34,600 nucleotides of DNA from JAQIBY01 sp046546095 (GCA_046546095.1 JBKGYK010000029.1:1-34600), one strand, 5' to 3'; counted from the stretch's first letter, positions 24,762 through 34,243 are shown. Program-made: numbers and translations. Notes: generated by a model not told the origin, from the letters alone.

Positions 24762-27527
24762 ATGAAAGTAAATTCAAAGGATATGAATGAAAAATCCTTT
24801 TTGTCGCAGGCTGATATTGCCACGATAGAAAATATGTACCAGGCATACCAAAACGGTGAACCTGTGGAGGATTCCTGGAGACATTTTTTTGAAGGTTTTG
24901 AGTTGGCACAGAAGCATTATTCTGCCAAAGCATCCGGTGAAATTGTCGATAAAGAATTTAACGTGGTCAAGCTGATAAACGGTTATCGCAAGCGAGGACA
25001 TCTTTTCACCAGAACCAATCCGGTACGAAGCCGGCGAAAATACTTCCCCACGCTTGATATTGAGAATTACGGGCTCAATGATTCTGATCTGGATAAGGAA
25101 TTCGATGCAGGAAAGTTCATTGGTCTGGGCAGATCCACATTAAGAGATATTGTGGCAGCGCTGGAGAAAACATATTGTTCAAGCATAGGAGCAGAATATA
25201 TGTTTATCCGTCAGCCTGAAGTAAGCAAATGGCTGAAAGATAAAATGGAATCTGTGCAAAACCAGCCGGATTTTTCCGATGAAGAGAAAAAGCACATTTT
25301 TAATCACCTGAATAAGGCAGTCGGATTTGAGCAGTTTATCCATAAAAAATTTGCCGGACAGAAACGTTTTTCTCTGGAAGGTGGTGAAAGCCTGATCCCT
25401 GCTCTGGATGCCCTGATAGAAAAGGCTGCCAGTCTGGGTGCCCGTGAATTTGTCTTCGGTATGTCGCACCGCGGACGTCTCAACGTGCTTAGTAATATAA
25501 TGCAAAAGGGAGAACAGCACATTTTCGAGGAGTTTACCGGCAAAAAATACATGAGTGATCACCTGCTGGGTGATGTGAAATATCATTTGGGGTACAGCAG
25601 TGAGTGTGAAACAGATGATGGCATTCAGGTGAGGATGAATCTTCTGCCCAACCCAAGTCATCTTGAGCTTGTAGGGCCGGTAGTGGAAGGTGTATCACGT
25701 GCCAAAACCGATCATGAATACAATGGCGATTATGATAAGGTGGTCCCTGTGATTATTCACGGAGATGCTGCCATTGCTGCCCAGGGATCTGTTTATGAAA
25801 CCATTCAGATGTCTCAGCTCGAAGGATACAAAACCGGTGGCACCATTCATATGGTAATCAACAATCAGTTGGGTTTTACCACAAATTACCTTGACGGCCG
25901 CTCAAGTACTTATTGCACGGATGTGGCAAAAGTGATCAAAGCACCGATTTTCCATGTCAATGCAGATGATCCTGAGGCCATCATTTATACTACCCTGCTG
26001 GCTATGGAATTCAGGCAGCAATTTCATACTGATGTTTTTATTGATATTCTGGGTTACCGGAAATACGGTCACAATGAGGGTGATGAACCTCGCTTTACCC
26101 AGCCGGTGCTTTACGATAGTATCAGTGAACATACAAATGTACGTGACCTGTATGCAGAACAACTGCAGAAAGAAAAAATTCTCAGCAGCGAAGAAATTCA
26201 GAAGATAACCGGGCATTATGAAAAATCACTGGAAAAATCCCTTAAAGAAGCAAAATCCCGCGATACCGTGGAAATGGCAGAGATCATGCCTGATACATGG
26301 GAAGCAAATAAAGTCAGATCACCACAAAAGCTGAGTAAATCAAGACTTAAAAAGCTGACCGATGTGCTCTCATCTTTGCCGGAGGACAAGCCTTTTCTCC
26401 GAAAAGTGAAAAAAATGACCACAGCACGTGCCAACATGTTTGAAGATGACAGCATTGACTGGGGACTGGCCGAACAACTTGCCTATGCCAGCATCCTGGA
26501 AGAGGGCCTGCCGGTAAGGTTGAGCGGGCAGGATTCTGTCAGGGGAACTTTTTCACACCGTCATGCTTCCTTTTTTATTCAGAAATCCAGGGAATCCTTT
26601 ACACCGCTAAAACACATTGCAAAGAATCAGGGCGTTTTCAGTGTTTATAATTCTCCCTTGTCTGAACTTGCAGTTCTGGGCTTTGAATATGGTTATGCAA
26701 TGGCCAGTCCCGGCGGGCTTACCATCTGGGAAGCACAATTCGGGGATTTTGGCAATATGGCGCAGGCAATTTTTGATCAGTACATTAGCTCGGCAGAAGC
26801 CAAATGGCGGCTGAGAAACGGCCTGGTAATGTTTCTGCCGCATGGCTACGAAGGGCAGGGACCGGAGCATTCCAGTGCCAGAATTGAACGATATACAGGC
26901 TTGGCCGCTGACGGCAATATGCAGATCATCATGCCCACCACACCGGACAATATGTTTCATGCGCTGAGAAACCATGTGTTCAAAGATTACAAGCATCCGA
27001 TGATCGTGTTTACACCCAAAAGCCTGCTCAGACATCCGGAAGTCCGCTCCACAGTAAAAGAACTGACAGACGGGCAATTCAAACCCCTTATTGATGATTC
27101 TGATGCCGACCCCGCCAAAGTGAAGCAATTTGTTCTGACCTATGGTAAACTGTATTATCAGATAAAGGAAAAACAAAAAGAATACAAGGCAGAGCATTTG
27201 GCCATTGTCAGGCTTGAGCAGTTTTATCCTTTTCCTGAAAAAGAAATTCAGGCCGTCTTTGAGAAATACAGCAATGCTGTTGCATGGGTATTTGCACAGG
27301 ACGAACCCGCCAATATGGGAGTGTATCGTTCCATATGTCAGTATCTGAAAGCAAATGATTTTGAGCTGATTTCCAGACCGGAAAGCAGTAGCCCGGCACC
27401 CGGGTTGCCAGAGCAGCATCGGGAGCAGGAAAAGAAAATTCTGGATAAAGTGTTCAGAAAATGTGATTGTGAATGGAACCGAAAACAATGTGATATGCAT
27501 TGTGTTAATTTTAATAAAAACCAGTAA
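24762..27527 (+). CDS. sucA: 2-oxoglutarate dehydrogenase E1 component
   Basis: A 921-residue cytosolic thiamine diphosphate enzyme that decarboxylates 2-oxoglutarate in the TCA cycle and passes succinyl to the SucB lipoyl arm. The N-terminus has the docking helix SFLSQADIATIENMYQAY and the WRHFFEGFE motif. Family signatures are FVFGMSHRGRLNVL, LLPNPSHLELVGPVVEG, VIIHGDAAIAAQG, TIHMVINNQLGFTT, and GHNEGDEPRFTQP. The C-terminal transketolase-like half holds MFLPHGYEGQGPEHSSAR. Length is standard, but the last ~23 residues form an extra tail with CxC-x6-C-x3-C (Cys901, 903, 910, 914). The start could also be the ATG at 24783. It is followed after 2 bp by sucB. Confidence 0.96.
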   Translation: MKVNSKDMNEKSFLSQADIATIENMYQAYQNGEPVEDSWRHFFEGFELAQKHYSAKASGEIVDKEFNVVKLINGYRKRGHLFTRTNPVRSRRKYFPTLDIENYGLNDSDLDKEFDAGKFIGLGRSTLRDIVAALEKTYCSSIGAEYMFIRQPEVSKWLKDKMESVQNQPDFSDEEKKHIFNHLNKAVGFEQFIHKKFAGQKRFSLEGGESLIPALDALIEKAASLGAREFVFGMSHRGRLNVLSNIMQKGEQHIFEEFTGKKYMSDHLLGDVKYHLGYSSECETDDGIQVRMNLLPNPSHLELVGPVVEGVSRAKTDHEYNGDYDKVVPVIIHGDAAIAAQGSVYETIQMSQLEGYKTGGTIHMVINNQLGFTTNYLDGRSSTYCTDVAKVIKAPIFHVNADDPEAIIYTTLLAMEFRQQFHTDVFIDILGYRKYGHNEGDEPRFTQPVLYDSISEHTNVRDLYAEQLQKEKILSSEEIQKITGHYEKSLEKSLKEAKSRDTVEMAEIMPDTWEANKVRSPQKLSKSRLKKLTDVLSSLPEDKPFLRKVKKMTTARANMFEDDSIDWGLAEQLAYASILEEGLPVRLSGQDSVRGTFSHRHASFFIQKSRESFTPLKHIAKNQGVFSVYNSPLSELAVLGFEYGYAMASPGGLTIWEAQFGDFGNMAQAIFDQYISSAEAKWRLRNGLVMFLPHGYEGQGPEHSSARIERYTGLAADGNMQIIMPTTPDNMFHALRNHVFKDYKHPMIVFTPKSLLRHPEVRSTVKELTDGQFKPLIDDSDADPAKVKQFVLTYGKLYYQIKEKQKEYKAEHLAIVRLEQFYPFPEKEIQAVFEKYSNAVAWVFAQDEPANMGVYRSICQYLKANDFELISRPESSSPAPGLPEQHREQEKKILDKVFRKCDCEWNRKQCDMHCVNFNKNQ

Positions 27528-27529
27528 GC

Positions 27530-28855
27530 ATGATAGTTGAAGTAAAAGTCCCCAGTCCCGGAGAATCCATCACGGAAGTTGAAATTGCCGAATGGCTTGT
27601 TAAAGATGGTGATATTGTGGAAAAAGATCAGGAACTTGCCGAAATCGAATCCGAAAAGGCTACCCTGAGCATTGTGGCCGATGAAGCCGGAAAGGTTTCC
27701 ATCAGGCATGACAGCAACGAAAGCCTGAAAGTCGGAGAGGTGGCCTGTACCATTGACACGGATTATGCTGATCAGGCCGGAAAGGAAGATGATAAGCCTG
27801 AATCCGGGAAAAAGCCTGAAGAATCTGAAAAAACGGGTGATGCAAAAGAAGAAAAATCCAAAAGCAATCAAGACAAAGAGCCTGCTGATGAACAGCGATC
27901 TGACAGTGAGAAGGAAATGCGGACATCCGGGAAAAGCGAAGAACCCCAATCAGCCGATGACCCGGAGGGTAAAGCCAAAATATCGCCGCTTGCCCGCCGC
28001 CTGATGAAAGAAAAAGGCATCAGTCTGGATGATGTCATCAATGGTCTGGCCAGAATAACACGGGCCGATGTGGAACAGGTGGCTGAGCTCAGGCAGCATC
28101 ATGACGTATCTGATAAGAGCAGGGAGCGGGAAGAAAGCCGGGAGAAAATGTCATCCTTGCGGAAAAAACTCAGTGAACGTCTGGTGGCAGTGAACAATGA
28201 GACGGCCATGCTTACCACATTCAATGAAATTGATATGAGCCGTGTCATAAAGCTTCGTTCTGATAACAAACAGGATTTCATCGAGAAGCATGGTGTAAAA
28301 CCGGGATTCATGTCCTTTTTTACAAAAGCTGCGGCCATTGCCCTGAAAGCCCATCCCAGGGTCAATGCCTTTATTGACGGGGACGAAATTGTTTCTCATT
28401 CATATGCAGATATCGGGATTGCCGTGCAAACACCCAAAGGCCTTATGGTTCCTATTATCAGGGATGCAGATGTGCTCAGCATTCCCCGGCTGGAGAAAAC
28501 AATACAGGATATTGCTAAAAAAGCCAGAGACAAAAAAATCAGTCTCGACGATTTGAAGGGCGGCACCTTCAGCATTACCAATGGCGGAGTGTTCGGCTCA
28601 CTCTTGTCTACACCCATTCTGAATCCTCCGCAGGCTGCTATCCTGGGCATGCACAACATTCAGGATCGTCCGGTGGCAATTGATGGAAAAGTGGAAATCC
28701 GCCCGATGATGTACGTGGCTCTTTCCTATGATCATCGCATCATTGATGGTAAAGAATCTGTCACCTTCCTGATGAAAATTAAGGAAATCCTTGAAAATCC
28801 GGAACAATTTCTCACCAATGGCGTAAACCCCGACAGAACCATTCTGGATTTGTGA
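27530..28855 (+). CDS. sucB: Dihydrolipoyl succinyltransferase E2 component
   Basis: A 441-residue cytosolic protein forming the core of the 2-oxoglutarate dehydrogenase complex. Domains are: lipoyl domain at 1-78 with the lipoylated Lys43 in EIESEKATL; a long, strongly charged Lys/Glu/Asp/Ser linker at ~80-148; the peripheral-subunit-binding domain at ~150-187 (ISPLARRLMKEKGISLDDV); and the catalytic acetyltransferase domain with DHRIIDG at 401-407, containing the catalytic His402 and Asp406. The GGTFSITNGGVFGS and PPQAAILGMH blocks are intact. It starts 2 bp after the sucA stop and so is translated from the same message. E3 (lpd) is not encoded here. Confidence 0.97.
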   Translation: MIVEVKVPSPGESITEVEIAEWLVKDGDIVEKDQELAEIESEKATLSIVADEAGKVSIRHDSNESLKVGEVACTIDTDYADQAGKEDDKPESGKKPEESEKTGDAKEEKSKSNQDKEPADEQRSDSEKEMRTSGKSEEPQSADDPEGKAKISPLARRLMKEKGISLDDVINGLARITRADVEQVAELRQHHDVSDKSREREESREKMSSLRKKLSERLVAVNNETAMLTTFNEIDMSRVIKLRSDNKQDFIEKHGVKPGFMSFFTKAAAIALKAHPRVNAFIDGDEIVSHSYADIGIAVQTPKGLMVPIIRDADVLSIPRLEKTIQDIAKKARDKKISLDDLKGGTFSITNGGVFGSLLSTPILNPPQAAILGMHNIQDRPVAIDGKVEIRPMMYVALSYDHRIIDGKESVTFLMKIKEILENPEQFLTNGVNPDRTILDL

Positions 28856-28856
28856 T

Positions 28857-29648
28857 ATGTGTGGCCGATTTGTACTGGTACAAAAACTTGAAAAGATAGC
28901 TGATCGCTTTGGGGTTAATATTCCTGATGGACTTGATTATACTACATCCTATAACATCGGACCCGGTAAATACTCCCTGGTCATTACCGACAGGGAGCCC
29001 AACAGCATTGAAAAATTCCGCTTTGGTCTGACACCATTCTGGTCGAAAAAAAGCATGTTGCTTTTTAACGCCAGGGCAGAGGGGGACAGAAACAAAGAAA
29101 ACCGCCCGGACTATAGCGGTGCCAGAGATATCATCAGCAAACCGGCTTTTCGTAAGCCCATCCGTTCGCAGCGTTGCCTGGTGATTGCAGATGCTTTCTA
29201 TGAGGGTTCTACAACAAACGGGCTGGATGATGCACACCTTGTTTTTCTGAAAAACAAACAACGCCCATTTGCTTTCGCCGGTATCTGGGATACATGGAAA
29301 AATCCTGAAACAGGGAAACTTATTGAGGGCTTTTCCATCATCACAACCACGCCCAATGCTTTGCTTCAGAAAATACCACATCATCGTTCACCTGTAATCC
29401 TGAGTCCGTCGCAGGAAAAACTCTGGCTGAATCAGGATGCACCCCTCACGGATATTACTGCCTGCCTCAAACCATTTCCCTCCGAAAAAATGAACGCGTA
29501 TCCGGTCAGTTCAAAGGTTAAAAGCCTTCGAAATGATTCCAGAGAGATGATAAACCCCGTTGGAGCAGAGCTCAATCCGGATACAGATGCCAATGTGAAA
29601 AATCACCTTTCAAAACAGGGCTTTGGAAGGCGTGGCAGACATTTCTGA
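28857..29648 (+). CDS. SRAP-family protein (HMCES/YedK-like)
   Basis: A 263-residue protein that in characterised homologues forms a thiazolidine cross-link with abasic sites in single-stranded DNA through the N-terminal Cys, shielding them from breakage. The essential Cys2 (MCGRF), Asn71 in FNARAEG, the Glu116 in DAFYEG, and the histidine in IPHHRSPVIL at ~175 are all present. The usual FYEW Trp is Gly117 here, and the loop after it differs (STTNGLDDAH), a variant seen in Bacteroidota homologues. The gene starts 1 bp after the sucB stop, so it is in a translationally coupled unit with TCA-cycle genes, unusual for a DNA-repair protein. The length is slightly above typical because of a C-terminal extension. 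Confidence 0.93.
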   Translation: MCGRFVLVQKLEKIADRFGVNIPDGLDYTTSYNIGPGKYSLVITDREPNSIEKFRFGLTPFWSKKSMLLFNARAEGDRNKENRPDYSGARDIISKPAFRKPIRSQRCLVIADAFYEGSTTNGLDDAHLVFLKNKQRPFAFAGIWDTWKNPETGKLIEGFSIITTTPNALLQKIPHHRSPVILSPSQEKLWLNQDAPLTDITACLKPFPSEKMNAYPVSSKVKSLRNDSREMINPVGAELNPDTDANVKNHLSKQGFGRRGRHF

Positions 29649-29805
29649 GTTTTTGAAACGAATTGCGAAGTAAGTATTTGTACGTGGTTTTCCTATCCAC
29701 ATTACATTCCAGCTTATCAAAGTGCCATGATTATGCTACGTAAAATGGCCTATTAAGAATTAGGCTTAAACAGTGTGCTGCAGCAGTGTGTCTTGCCATA
29801 GCTTT

Positions 29806-31131
29806 ATGGAAAAGAACATATTTATGTCACACACACATGTAATAAACTTACTGATACTGCTTTTTTTTGCTCCTGCAATCTCTGCACAGATACCCGAAAA
29901 TCCTGAAGAACAAAGCAAAACTGCAAAGCGAAACACAGTATATATTTGTCCCCAGCCTGAAATAAGCGGACTATCAGCTTGCGAAGATGAAAATTTTCAT
30001 CTCAGGGCAGATGGAAATGCTGACAATTATATCTGGTGGGTTGAGAATACAACTGGATGGCAGAAGGCCGGTGAAGGAAATCATCTGGAGTTATCCAATA
30101 CGGGAAACAGTCAGAATATAAAATTGCAGGCAGTTTGTCCCTATACACCCGAAGACAAGCATCGTCTGATAACAGATTATATTGGTGACAGTGGTAAAGA
30201 GGGAATGATGTTTCAGATGGTAGCAAAGAATGATATCACCATTCAGGGTTTTGACCTGAACATGAGGGAGAAATCAGAAAATATGCACATATATTATCAC
30301 AAGGGTGCATACAATTACAGTATCAATAATCCTGATGCCTGGATCAAACATGAACAGAAATCTGTTGAAGGCAACGGAAAAAACATTCCCACACATGTGA
30401 GCATTAACGATATCAAACTTGAAAATGGAGATACTATTGGTCTGTATATTAGTTTTGAAACAGACGGGCTCATGTATTATGACAATGGAGATATGGAATA
30501 TGCTGATGAAAATATCCGGATAGAGAACGCAAAAGGTGTAGGATGGCCATTTATCAATGTGTGTGGTGACAGAGTATTCAACGGTGCAGTATATTATGCT
30601 ACCGGAGATAAACCCAGGAGTGAACCCGGATATGAAGTGACAGAAAGCATCAACAATCCTCCAAAGCCATCCATATGGCTTTCGGATGATTATCTGACAA
30701 CAGATGCTATGCATGATGTACAATGGTATTTTGAGGATGCTCCTTTAAGCGGTGAAAATTCAATGATACATTATCCGCAGGAGTCCGGAGCATATTTCCT
30801 GCAGAGTTCAAACCGCGGATGCCTTTCAGAACCGTCAAATATGCTGCATTATGAGCAAACAAATATCACCGGCAGATCAGTGCTTGAGGGTGTCACGTTG
30901 TATCCCAATCCTGTTGATCAGAAGGCACGTCTGAAATTTAACAATCCGGTGGGGAAACCGGTAAGACTTTCTGTTTATAGTCTCTCAGGAAAACTGATCA
31001 GGGAAACAATTCAAAACCCGGGTAATGCTTCCGGAATAATGCTCTCATTTGCAAGTCTGCCTGCAGGACATTACCATTTGTTGCTTAATGCAGGTGAACA
31101 GGAAAAGACCATCCCATTCATTAAAAAGTAA
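29806..31131 (+). CDS. T9SS-secreted protein of unknown function
   Basis: A 441-residue protein with a signal peptide ending near AISAQ. The N-terminal mature part (CPQPEISGLSACEDE) looks like an Ig-like or PKD-type beta domain. The middle, ~125-265, holds ITIQGFDLNMREKSENMHIY, DAWIK, and RVFNGAVYYATG, a beta-sandwich pattern common in Bacteroidota surface proteins. Residues ~365-441 are a T9SS type A sorting domain (VTLYPNPVD, SVYSLSGKLIRE, LPAGHYHLLL). No catalytic residues are recognised. The start at 29806 (MEKNIF) gives a charged N-terminus; an internal ATG at 29824 is possible. It is preceded by 157 bp without a gene and followed by 176 bp containing the promoter of the next gene. Confidence 0.82.
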   Translation: MEKNIFMSHTHVINLLILLFFAPAISAQIPENPEEQSKTAKRNTVYICPQPEISGLSACEDENFHLRADGNADNYIWWVENTTGWQKAGEGNHLELSNTGNSQNIKLQAVCPYTPEDKHRLITDYIGDSGKEGMMFQMVAKNDITIQGFDLNMREKSENMHIYYHKGAYNYSINNPDAWIKHEQKSVEGNGKNIPTHVSINDIKLENGDTIGLYISFETDGLMYYDNGDMEYADENIRIENAKGVGWPFINVCGDRVFNGAVYYATGDKPRSEPGYEVTESINNPPKPSIWLSDDYLTTDAMHDVQWYFEDAPLSGENSMIHYPQESGAYFLQSSNRGCLSEPSNMLHYEQTNITGRSVLEGVTLYPNPVDQKARLKFNNPVGKPVRLSVYSLSGKLIRETIQNPGNASGIMLSFASLPAGHYHLLLNAGEQEKTIPFIKK

Positions 31132-31240
31132 AGCTCTGCTATCAGTTTTCCTCTGAATGCCTGATATACTATGGGTTGGATGTGGTGGTAATGCTATGTA
31201 GTCCAGTGTTTTACCTGCGGTTTTTGCAATGATTTAAGAT

Positions 31241-31289
31241 AATCCCAACTTTTGGGGATTGCCCGGTATGTTTCTTATTACTATTTTTG
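31241..31289 (+). promoter_or_regulatory. Promoter with overlapping palindrome, for the His-rich/TonB locus
   Basis: TTG at 31259-31261, a 20-bp spacer and TATTTTTG at 31282-31289 match the Bacteroidota -33/-7 elements. Transcription would begin near 31296, 12 bases before the ATG at 31308. An inverted repeat, AATCCC (31241-31246) and GGGATT (31255-31260), overlaps the -33 element and could be an operator. The remainder of the gap from 31132 shows no other structure. Confidence 0.55.
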
Positions 31290-31307
31290 CTTCCGAATAC
31301 AGATGTT

Positions 31308-31652
31308 ATGTTGAAAAAACTGTTGTGTTATATTTCGATTGTTCTTGTTGCCATGCTTGTGGCAAACAGGACTTTTTATTTGCATACACACATCATGCCT
31401 GATGGTTCTGCAGTACAGCATGCACATCCGTTTCCTGTAGAGGATGAGAAGCAGGGAAGCGAACAACACAAACATTCAGTAATTGAGTTTTTATTTTTTG
31501 ATCAGATATTACTCCTCTTTTTTGCTGTCGCCCTCTTATTGGCTGTAATCAATGAATTTAGCGGTATCATAGCCAAAGATGGCCGGCATTTGCCTTCATT
31601 CTTTGGGATGTATCGTCTGCCTTTGCTGAGAGCTCCGCCTGTTAGCCTCTGA
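31308..31652 (+). CDS. Small His-rich two-helix membrane protein
   Basis: A 114-residue protein. A hydrophobic N-terminus (5-19, uncleaved anchor or signal) is followed by a ~40-residue stretch with three HxH pairs: His26/His28 in LHTHIMPDG, His38/His40 in QHAHPFP, and His54/His56 in QHKHS. A second hydrophobic helix spans about 65-83. Such HxH repeats usually bind Zn2+, Cu2+ or Ni2+. Placement between two helices puts them in the periplasm. The ATG at 31308 is used; the TTG upstream is not credible. The gene lies 80 bp upstream of the TonB-dependent receptor gene on the same strand and has its own promoter, suggesting a metal-handling partner. I do not know a named family. Confidence 0.75.
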   Translation: MLKKLLCYISIVLVAMLVANRTFYLHTHIMPDGSAVQHAHPFPVEDEKQGSEQHKHSVIEFLFFDQILLLFFAVALLLAVINEFSGIIAKDGRHLPSFFGMYRLPLLRAPPVSL

Positions 31653-31716
31653 AAAACCGTTACAGTTAACCCGAAACCGTCATTGCTTGGTTTTGTTTAT
31701 TCAGGACATTTTTTTT

Positions 31717-31722
31717 GGAGGT
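31717..31722 (+). promoter_or_regulatory. Strong Shine-Dalgarno before the TonB receptor
   Basis: GGAGGT lies 10 bases before the ATG at 31733. Bacteroidota genes rarely have such a site; it decides the start and argues against the TTG at 31715, which overlaps it. Confidence 0.7.
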
Positions 31723-31732
31723 AAAAAATAAT

Positions 31733-34069
31733 ATGAAGAAAGTATTTTATTTCTTGTTGCTCAGTATGCTGAGCGCAAGTGTTGCAAATGCAACAGAGCC
31801 TGTTCTTAGTGGAAAAGTCACCAGTGAAGGAGAGGCCTTACCCTTTGTGCATGTAATGTTACAGGGGACAAATATGGGAGTTTCCACAGATGCTTCCGGT
31901 TCTTACCGGATGACCGGTGTACCGGCTGGAAAACACGTGATTGAAGTACGGGCAGTTGGCTTTAAAACCAAAACCCTGAATGTAGATATTGATGAACAGG
32001 AAGAGAAAGTCGATATAAACCTGGAACCTGATGTTTTGCAGCTTGAGCAGGTGGTAGTAACCGCTGACAGAAATGAAACCAACAGGAGTGAGGCACCCGT
32101 CATTGTAAATACCGTGGGAGCGAAACAACTAAGTGCAGTGCAGTCATCCACCGTGAGCGACGGATTAAATTATCTGCCAGGCCTGCGTACGGAAAATAAC
32201 TGCCAGAATTGTGGATTTACACAGCTTCGAATGAATGGAATGGAAGGTGCATACTCCCAGGTGCTGATCAATGGACGCCCTATATTCAGTGGTCTTGCAG
32301 GAGTTTATGGGCTGGAAATTCTGCCTGCCGGTATGATAGAACGGCTCGAAATTATCAGAGGCGGAGGTTCTGCCCTGTATGGTTCCAATGCCATCGCCGG
32401 TACTGTGAATGTAATCACCCGGGATCCTGTCAGAAATGCTTATGCTGTGAAATACAATCATCAGTTGACAGGCATTGGAATGAAAGGTGTTGATCCTTCC
32501 AGCGATTATATGATGAATTTCAATACTTCGATAATCGGTGACAATGCCAGAAACGGGATTGCTGTTTACGGATTCTACCGCCTGCGTGAACCATTTGATG
32601 CCAATAATGATGGTTTTAGTGAGTTGGCAAAAATTGAAAACCTGACCATGGGGGGCAGATTCTATCAGCGTCTGGGAATGAAATCAAAAATTACTGCTGA
32701 TGTTTATGCTATCAATGCAAAACGCCGTGGTGGCAATGATTTTGACCTTCCGTTGCATGAAAGTGATATCTCTGAAGCTGTGGATCATACCATAACTTCT
32801 GCTGCATTGACCTTTGAGCGCTTTGTCAGAGAGAAAGATAAGTTTAGTGCATACCTTTCTGCACAAAATGTTGACAGAGATTCATATTATGGTGCTGAAC
32901 AAGCTCTGGATGCTTATGGCCATACCCGGGATATAACCTGGGTGGGCGGAGCTCAGTACAACGGCAGATTTAATCAAATCAGATATACTGCAGGAATTGA
33001 AAATCAGGGTGGATCATTGAAGGATATTAAACTTGCACATCGATATTATAACCAGAATAATCAGGAATGGGTGCACGTACCCAACACTACAGTAGCCAAT
33101 CAAATGACCAATACAAGTGCAATGTTTCTCCAGTCAGATTATCGTTTGGGTAAACTGAAAACTTCTTTCGGATTGAGATATGACCATTACCTGATCATGG
33201 ATCAAAACAATGAGGCCGGTGATGTCAGAGGAGATGTTTTGAGCCCCAGGCTGAACTTCTTGTACGATTTTACAGACCATCTTCAGGCAAGACTTAGTTA
33301 TTCCCAGGGTTTCCGTGCTCCACAGGTCTATGATGAGGATTTGCATATTGAAACTTCCGGCGCCAGACGGGTGATCCATCGCAATGCTGATGACCTTAGC
33401 CAGGAAACCAGCCATTCGGCAATGGCTTCAATGAGTTTCCATCCTGAAATTGGGGAAAGTCATATTGAGTTTCTTGCAGAAAGCTTTTATACCCGCCTGA
33501 ATGATCCTTTTACCAATCAGTTTGGTGCACCGGATGAAAACGGTGATGTCATATACACCAGGGTTAATGCAGATGGATTTGCTCATGTGTACGGTCTGAA
33601 TTTTGAATTGAACTGGATTACAGGTGAAATACTGAGTCTTTCCAGTGGTTTTACTCTGCAAAACAGCGAATTCAGCAGTCCGCAGGAATTTAATGAAACA
33701 AGCTTTTTCCGCTCTCCTGATGAATACGGATACATGACAGCCCAGGTTGTTCCCTTTGACAAATGGCGCATCACGCTTACAGAAAATTATACCGGAAAAA
33801 TGCTGATGCCTTACTTCGGACCTGAAATTGAAAATCCGGACGAAGGAGACCTACGGGTGACTGATCCATTCTTCGATACCGGCATTAAAGCATGTTATGA
33901 AATGCCTCTTGAAAAGTTTAACCTAAATATATTTGCCGGCCTGAAAAATGTTTTCAATTCGTATCAGGATGATTTTGATATTGGCATCAACCGGGATCCT
34001 GCCTATATCTACGGGCCAATGCAGCCACGAACATTGTATTTCGGCGTGAAAATAGGGGACTTTAAATAG
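31733..34069 (+). CDS. TonB-dependent receptor
   Basis: A 778-residue outer-membrane protein for TonB-driven uptake. After the signal peptide (ending near NATEP) comes a carboxypeptidase-regulatory-like domain at about 25-100 (SGKVTSEGEALPFVHV, GTNMGVSTDASGSYRM, VPAGKHVIEVRAVGF). The plug at ~110-225 opens with VVVTADRNE and contains SDGLNYLPGLRTENNCQNCG, with Cys157 and Cys160, then INGRPIFSGLAGVYGLE and the IRGGGSALYGSNAIAGTVN block. A 22-strand type barrel follows and ends at TLYFGVKIGDFK. It lacks a SusD partner, so polysaccharide uptake is unlikely. The plug cysteines and the neighbouring HxH protein suggest a metal or metal complex; this is inference. A terminator follows. Confidence 0.93.
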   Translation: MKKVFYFLLLSMLSASVANATEPVLSGKVTSEGEALPFVHVMLQGTNMGVSTDASGSYRMTGVPAGKHVIEVRAVGFKTKTLNVDIDEQEEKVDINLEPDVLQLEQVVVTADRNETNRSEAPVIVNTVGAKQLSAVQSSTVSDGLNYLPGLRTENNCQNCGFTQLRMNGMEGAYSQVLINGRPIFSGLAGVYGLEILPAGMIERLEIIRGGGSALYGSNAIAGTVNVITRDPVRNAYAVKYNHQLTGIGMKGVDPSSDYMMNFNTSIIGDNARNGIAVYGFYRLREPFDANNDGFSELAKIENLTMGGRFYQRLGMKSKITADVYAINAKRRGGNDFDLPLHESDISEAVDHTITSAALTFERFVREKDKFSAYLSAQNVDRDSYYGAEQALDAYGHTRDITWVGGAQYNGRFNQIRYTAGIENQGGSLKDIKLAHRYYNQNNQEWVHVPNTTVANQMTNTSAMFLQSDYRLGKLKTSFGLRYDHYLIMDQNNEAGDVRGDVLSPRLNFLYDFTDHLQARLSYSQGFRAPQVYDEDLHIETSGARRVIHRNADDLSQETSHSAMASMSFHPEIGESHIEFLAESFYTRLNDPFTNQFGAPDENGDVIYTRVNADGFAHVYGLNFELNWITGEILSLSSGFTLQNSEFSSPQEFNETSFFRSPDEYGYMTAQVVPFDKWRITLTENYTGKMLMPYFGPEIENPDEGDLRVTDPFFDTGIKACYEMPLEKFNLNIFAGLKNVFNSYQDDFDIGINRDPAYIYGPMQPRTLYFGVKIGDFK

Positions 34070-34106
34070 GTTTATGTAAATCAATCTTCATAATTGCATT
34101 TGCAAG

Positions 34107-34146
34107 CGGGCTGCTTCTTTTTTGAAGTGGCCTGTTTTGTTTTTTT
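34107..34146 (+). terminator. Rho-independent terminator
   Basis: An 11-bp stem with G-U pairs (CGGGCTGCTTC / GAAGTGGCCTG), a six-T loop and a T-rich tail lie 37 bp after the TonB receptor stop. Confidence 0.72.
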
Positions 34147-34243
34147 GACCGAGTAAACGATAGATTACTATGAAAATTATTTGTTTGAATGGTATGAATA
34201 AAACGGTTTCACCCACCCGCCGGCTAAGGTGTGATTATATGCA

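Noticed and set aside
26607..27500. 297-residue open frame antisense to sucA
   Set aside because: Lies wholly within the well-supported sucA gene; no family features, typical shadow frame.
28812..29384. 190-residue open frame antisense to the SRAP gene
   Set aside because: Overlaps a gene with all conserved active-site residues; no signal or domain.
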